Shown here: positions 24,511 to 24,837 of the stretch, piece after piece
How positions within the stretch are numbered: the stretch's first letter is position 1
How the letters are laid out: each line of letters begins with the position of its first letter
Assembly: GCA_964394395.1 (NCBI GenBank)
Contig: CAYMWV010000030.1
Location: forward strand, 1-24,837
Length of the DNA: 24,837 nt
Origin: Sediminispirochaeta sp964394395
Lineage (GTDB): Bacteria; Spirochaetota; Spirochaetia; DSM-16054; Sediminispirochaetaceae
Direction: 5' to 3'
Program-made: the position numbers and the translations under genes
The notes under the pieces: generated by a model
Database searches by the model: none
Told to the model about the DNA's origin: nothing
What the model saw: only the letters and a program-made list of their open reading frames with translations

Positions 24511-24538
24511 ACTCTACCATAGATAAAACAGCTGTCAA
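24511..24538 (-). promoter_or_regulatory. Promoter of the rhamnose-like/URO-D operon
   Basis: Minus strand: a consensus TTGACA (24538-24533), a 16-bp spacer and TAGAGT (24516-24511). The leader to the first gene would be about 20 nt with a strong ribosome binding site. The weak -10 suits an activated or derepressed promoter. Confidence 0.6.
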
Positions 24539-24546
24539 GTTTTATT

Positions 24547-24560
24547 TGATATTTTTATCA
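24547..24560. promoter_or_regulatory. Candidate operator palindrome upstream of the operon promoter
   Basis: TGATATTTTTATCA has perfect 5-bp arms (TGATA/TATCA) and lies 8 bp upstream of the -35, where an activator could bind. A second, imperfect palindrome centred on CG (TTAAATCGAACTAAA, 24582-24596) lies further up. The DNA is AT-rich, so chance is a real possibility, and no regulator gene is in the window. Confidence 0.35.
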
Positions 24561-24742
24561 CCGTCTTACCAAAGCGGGAGGTTAAATCGAACTAAACCCT
24601 TCGTTTTTTGATATATTTTATATATTTAGCACTATTTACTACATTTTTCTTAATATTTTGATAAAACTTTTACCACAGGAAATACAATTTTGGCTATACA
24701 TAAAATACCAACCCTTCTGCAGGGGGGGGTGAAAGGCCATCG

Positions 24743-24792
24743 GGACAGCCTCGATTCAGTGGGATTAATATTGCGGTAGGGCCTGAATTCAA
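24743..24792 (+). repeat. Dispersed 50-bp repeat, copy 2
   Basis: This matches 15291-15340 at 47 of 50 positions in the same orientation. The three differences lie within the GTTGCGGGAC part, which reads ATTGCGGTAG here. The left arm found with copy 1 (GAGGCTGTCCCGCAAC) is absent from the preceding 250 bases, so this is a partial copy or a solo end. It lies about 205 bp upstream of the operon's -35. Confidence 0.9.
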
Positions 24793-24837
24793 AAAAAAAC
24801 GAGATAAATTCGCAATTTTTCTTGTTGAAAGAAGACA

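Larger units (their letters stand above)
24483..24837. other. AT-rich intergenic region at the right edge
   Basis: No coding frame of interest was seen in these 355 bases. They hold the operon promoter and candidate operators (24511-24596), then about 120 bp of very AT-rich DNA, a run of eight G (24722-24729), the second copy of the dispersed repeat (24743-24792) running into a run of A, and 45 further bases without a recognised signal. The gene to the right is outside the window. Confidence 0.6.

Overview
The window (about 24.8 kb) reads as chromosomal DNA of an anaerobic or facultative spirochaete of the Spirochaeta/Sediminispirochaeta kind. This is inferred from a relaxed lipobox (VFIS-C), a periplasmic binding protein whose signal peptide ends in FAGGQQ, a class III (oxygen-sensitive) ribonucleotide reductase, and sugar ABC transport. 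No rRNA, tRNA, CRISPR array or intact transposase was seen.

Layout. 1-4237 (minus): the N-terminal 1167 residues of a very large alpha-2-macroglobulin-like lipoprotein that runs off the left edge, and a DUF1707/LiaF-like protein. 4358-8688 (plus): two NrdR boxes, then nrdR, nrdD, nrdG and an iron-sulfur flavoprotein. This is a self-regulated anaerobic dNTP synthesis operon whose NrdD carries a fused glutaredoxin-like domain. 8724-11194 (minus): an M18 aminopeptidase translationally coupled to a dGTPase-type HD hydrolase. 11292-13373 (plus): a REC-PAS-GGDEF-EAL cyclic-di-GMP protein, divergent from the aminopeptidase with back-to-back promoters. 13443-15157 (plus): a shikimate kinase-like gene with unusual substrate-site residues, then chorismate synthase. 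15206-15340: an inverted-repeat element with a second partial copy at 24743-24792. 15376-16572 (minus): a lone trpB with its own promoter.

16709-24482 (minus) is one long sugar operon. In transcription order it holds an L-rhamnose mutarotase-like gene, two different URO-D/corrinoid-methyltransferase-superfamily proteins, an RbsA-type ATPase broken by a one-base frameshift at a UUU-UGA site, two RbsC-type permeases and an RbsB-type binding protein. It ends at a strong GC hairpin. The mutarotase and five-part transporter resemble known rhamnose uptake operons, but no rhamnose isomerase, kinase or aldolase is present and two URO-D paralogues take their place. The most interesting hypothesis here is that the operon imports an O-methylated deoxysugar, with the URO-D proteins acting in its demethylation. 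That is inference only.

The right-hand 355 bases are AT-rich and non-coding. They hold the operon promoter, candidate operators, a G8 tract and the second repeat copy.
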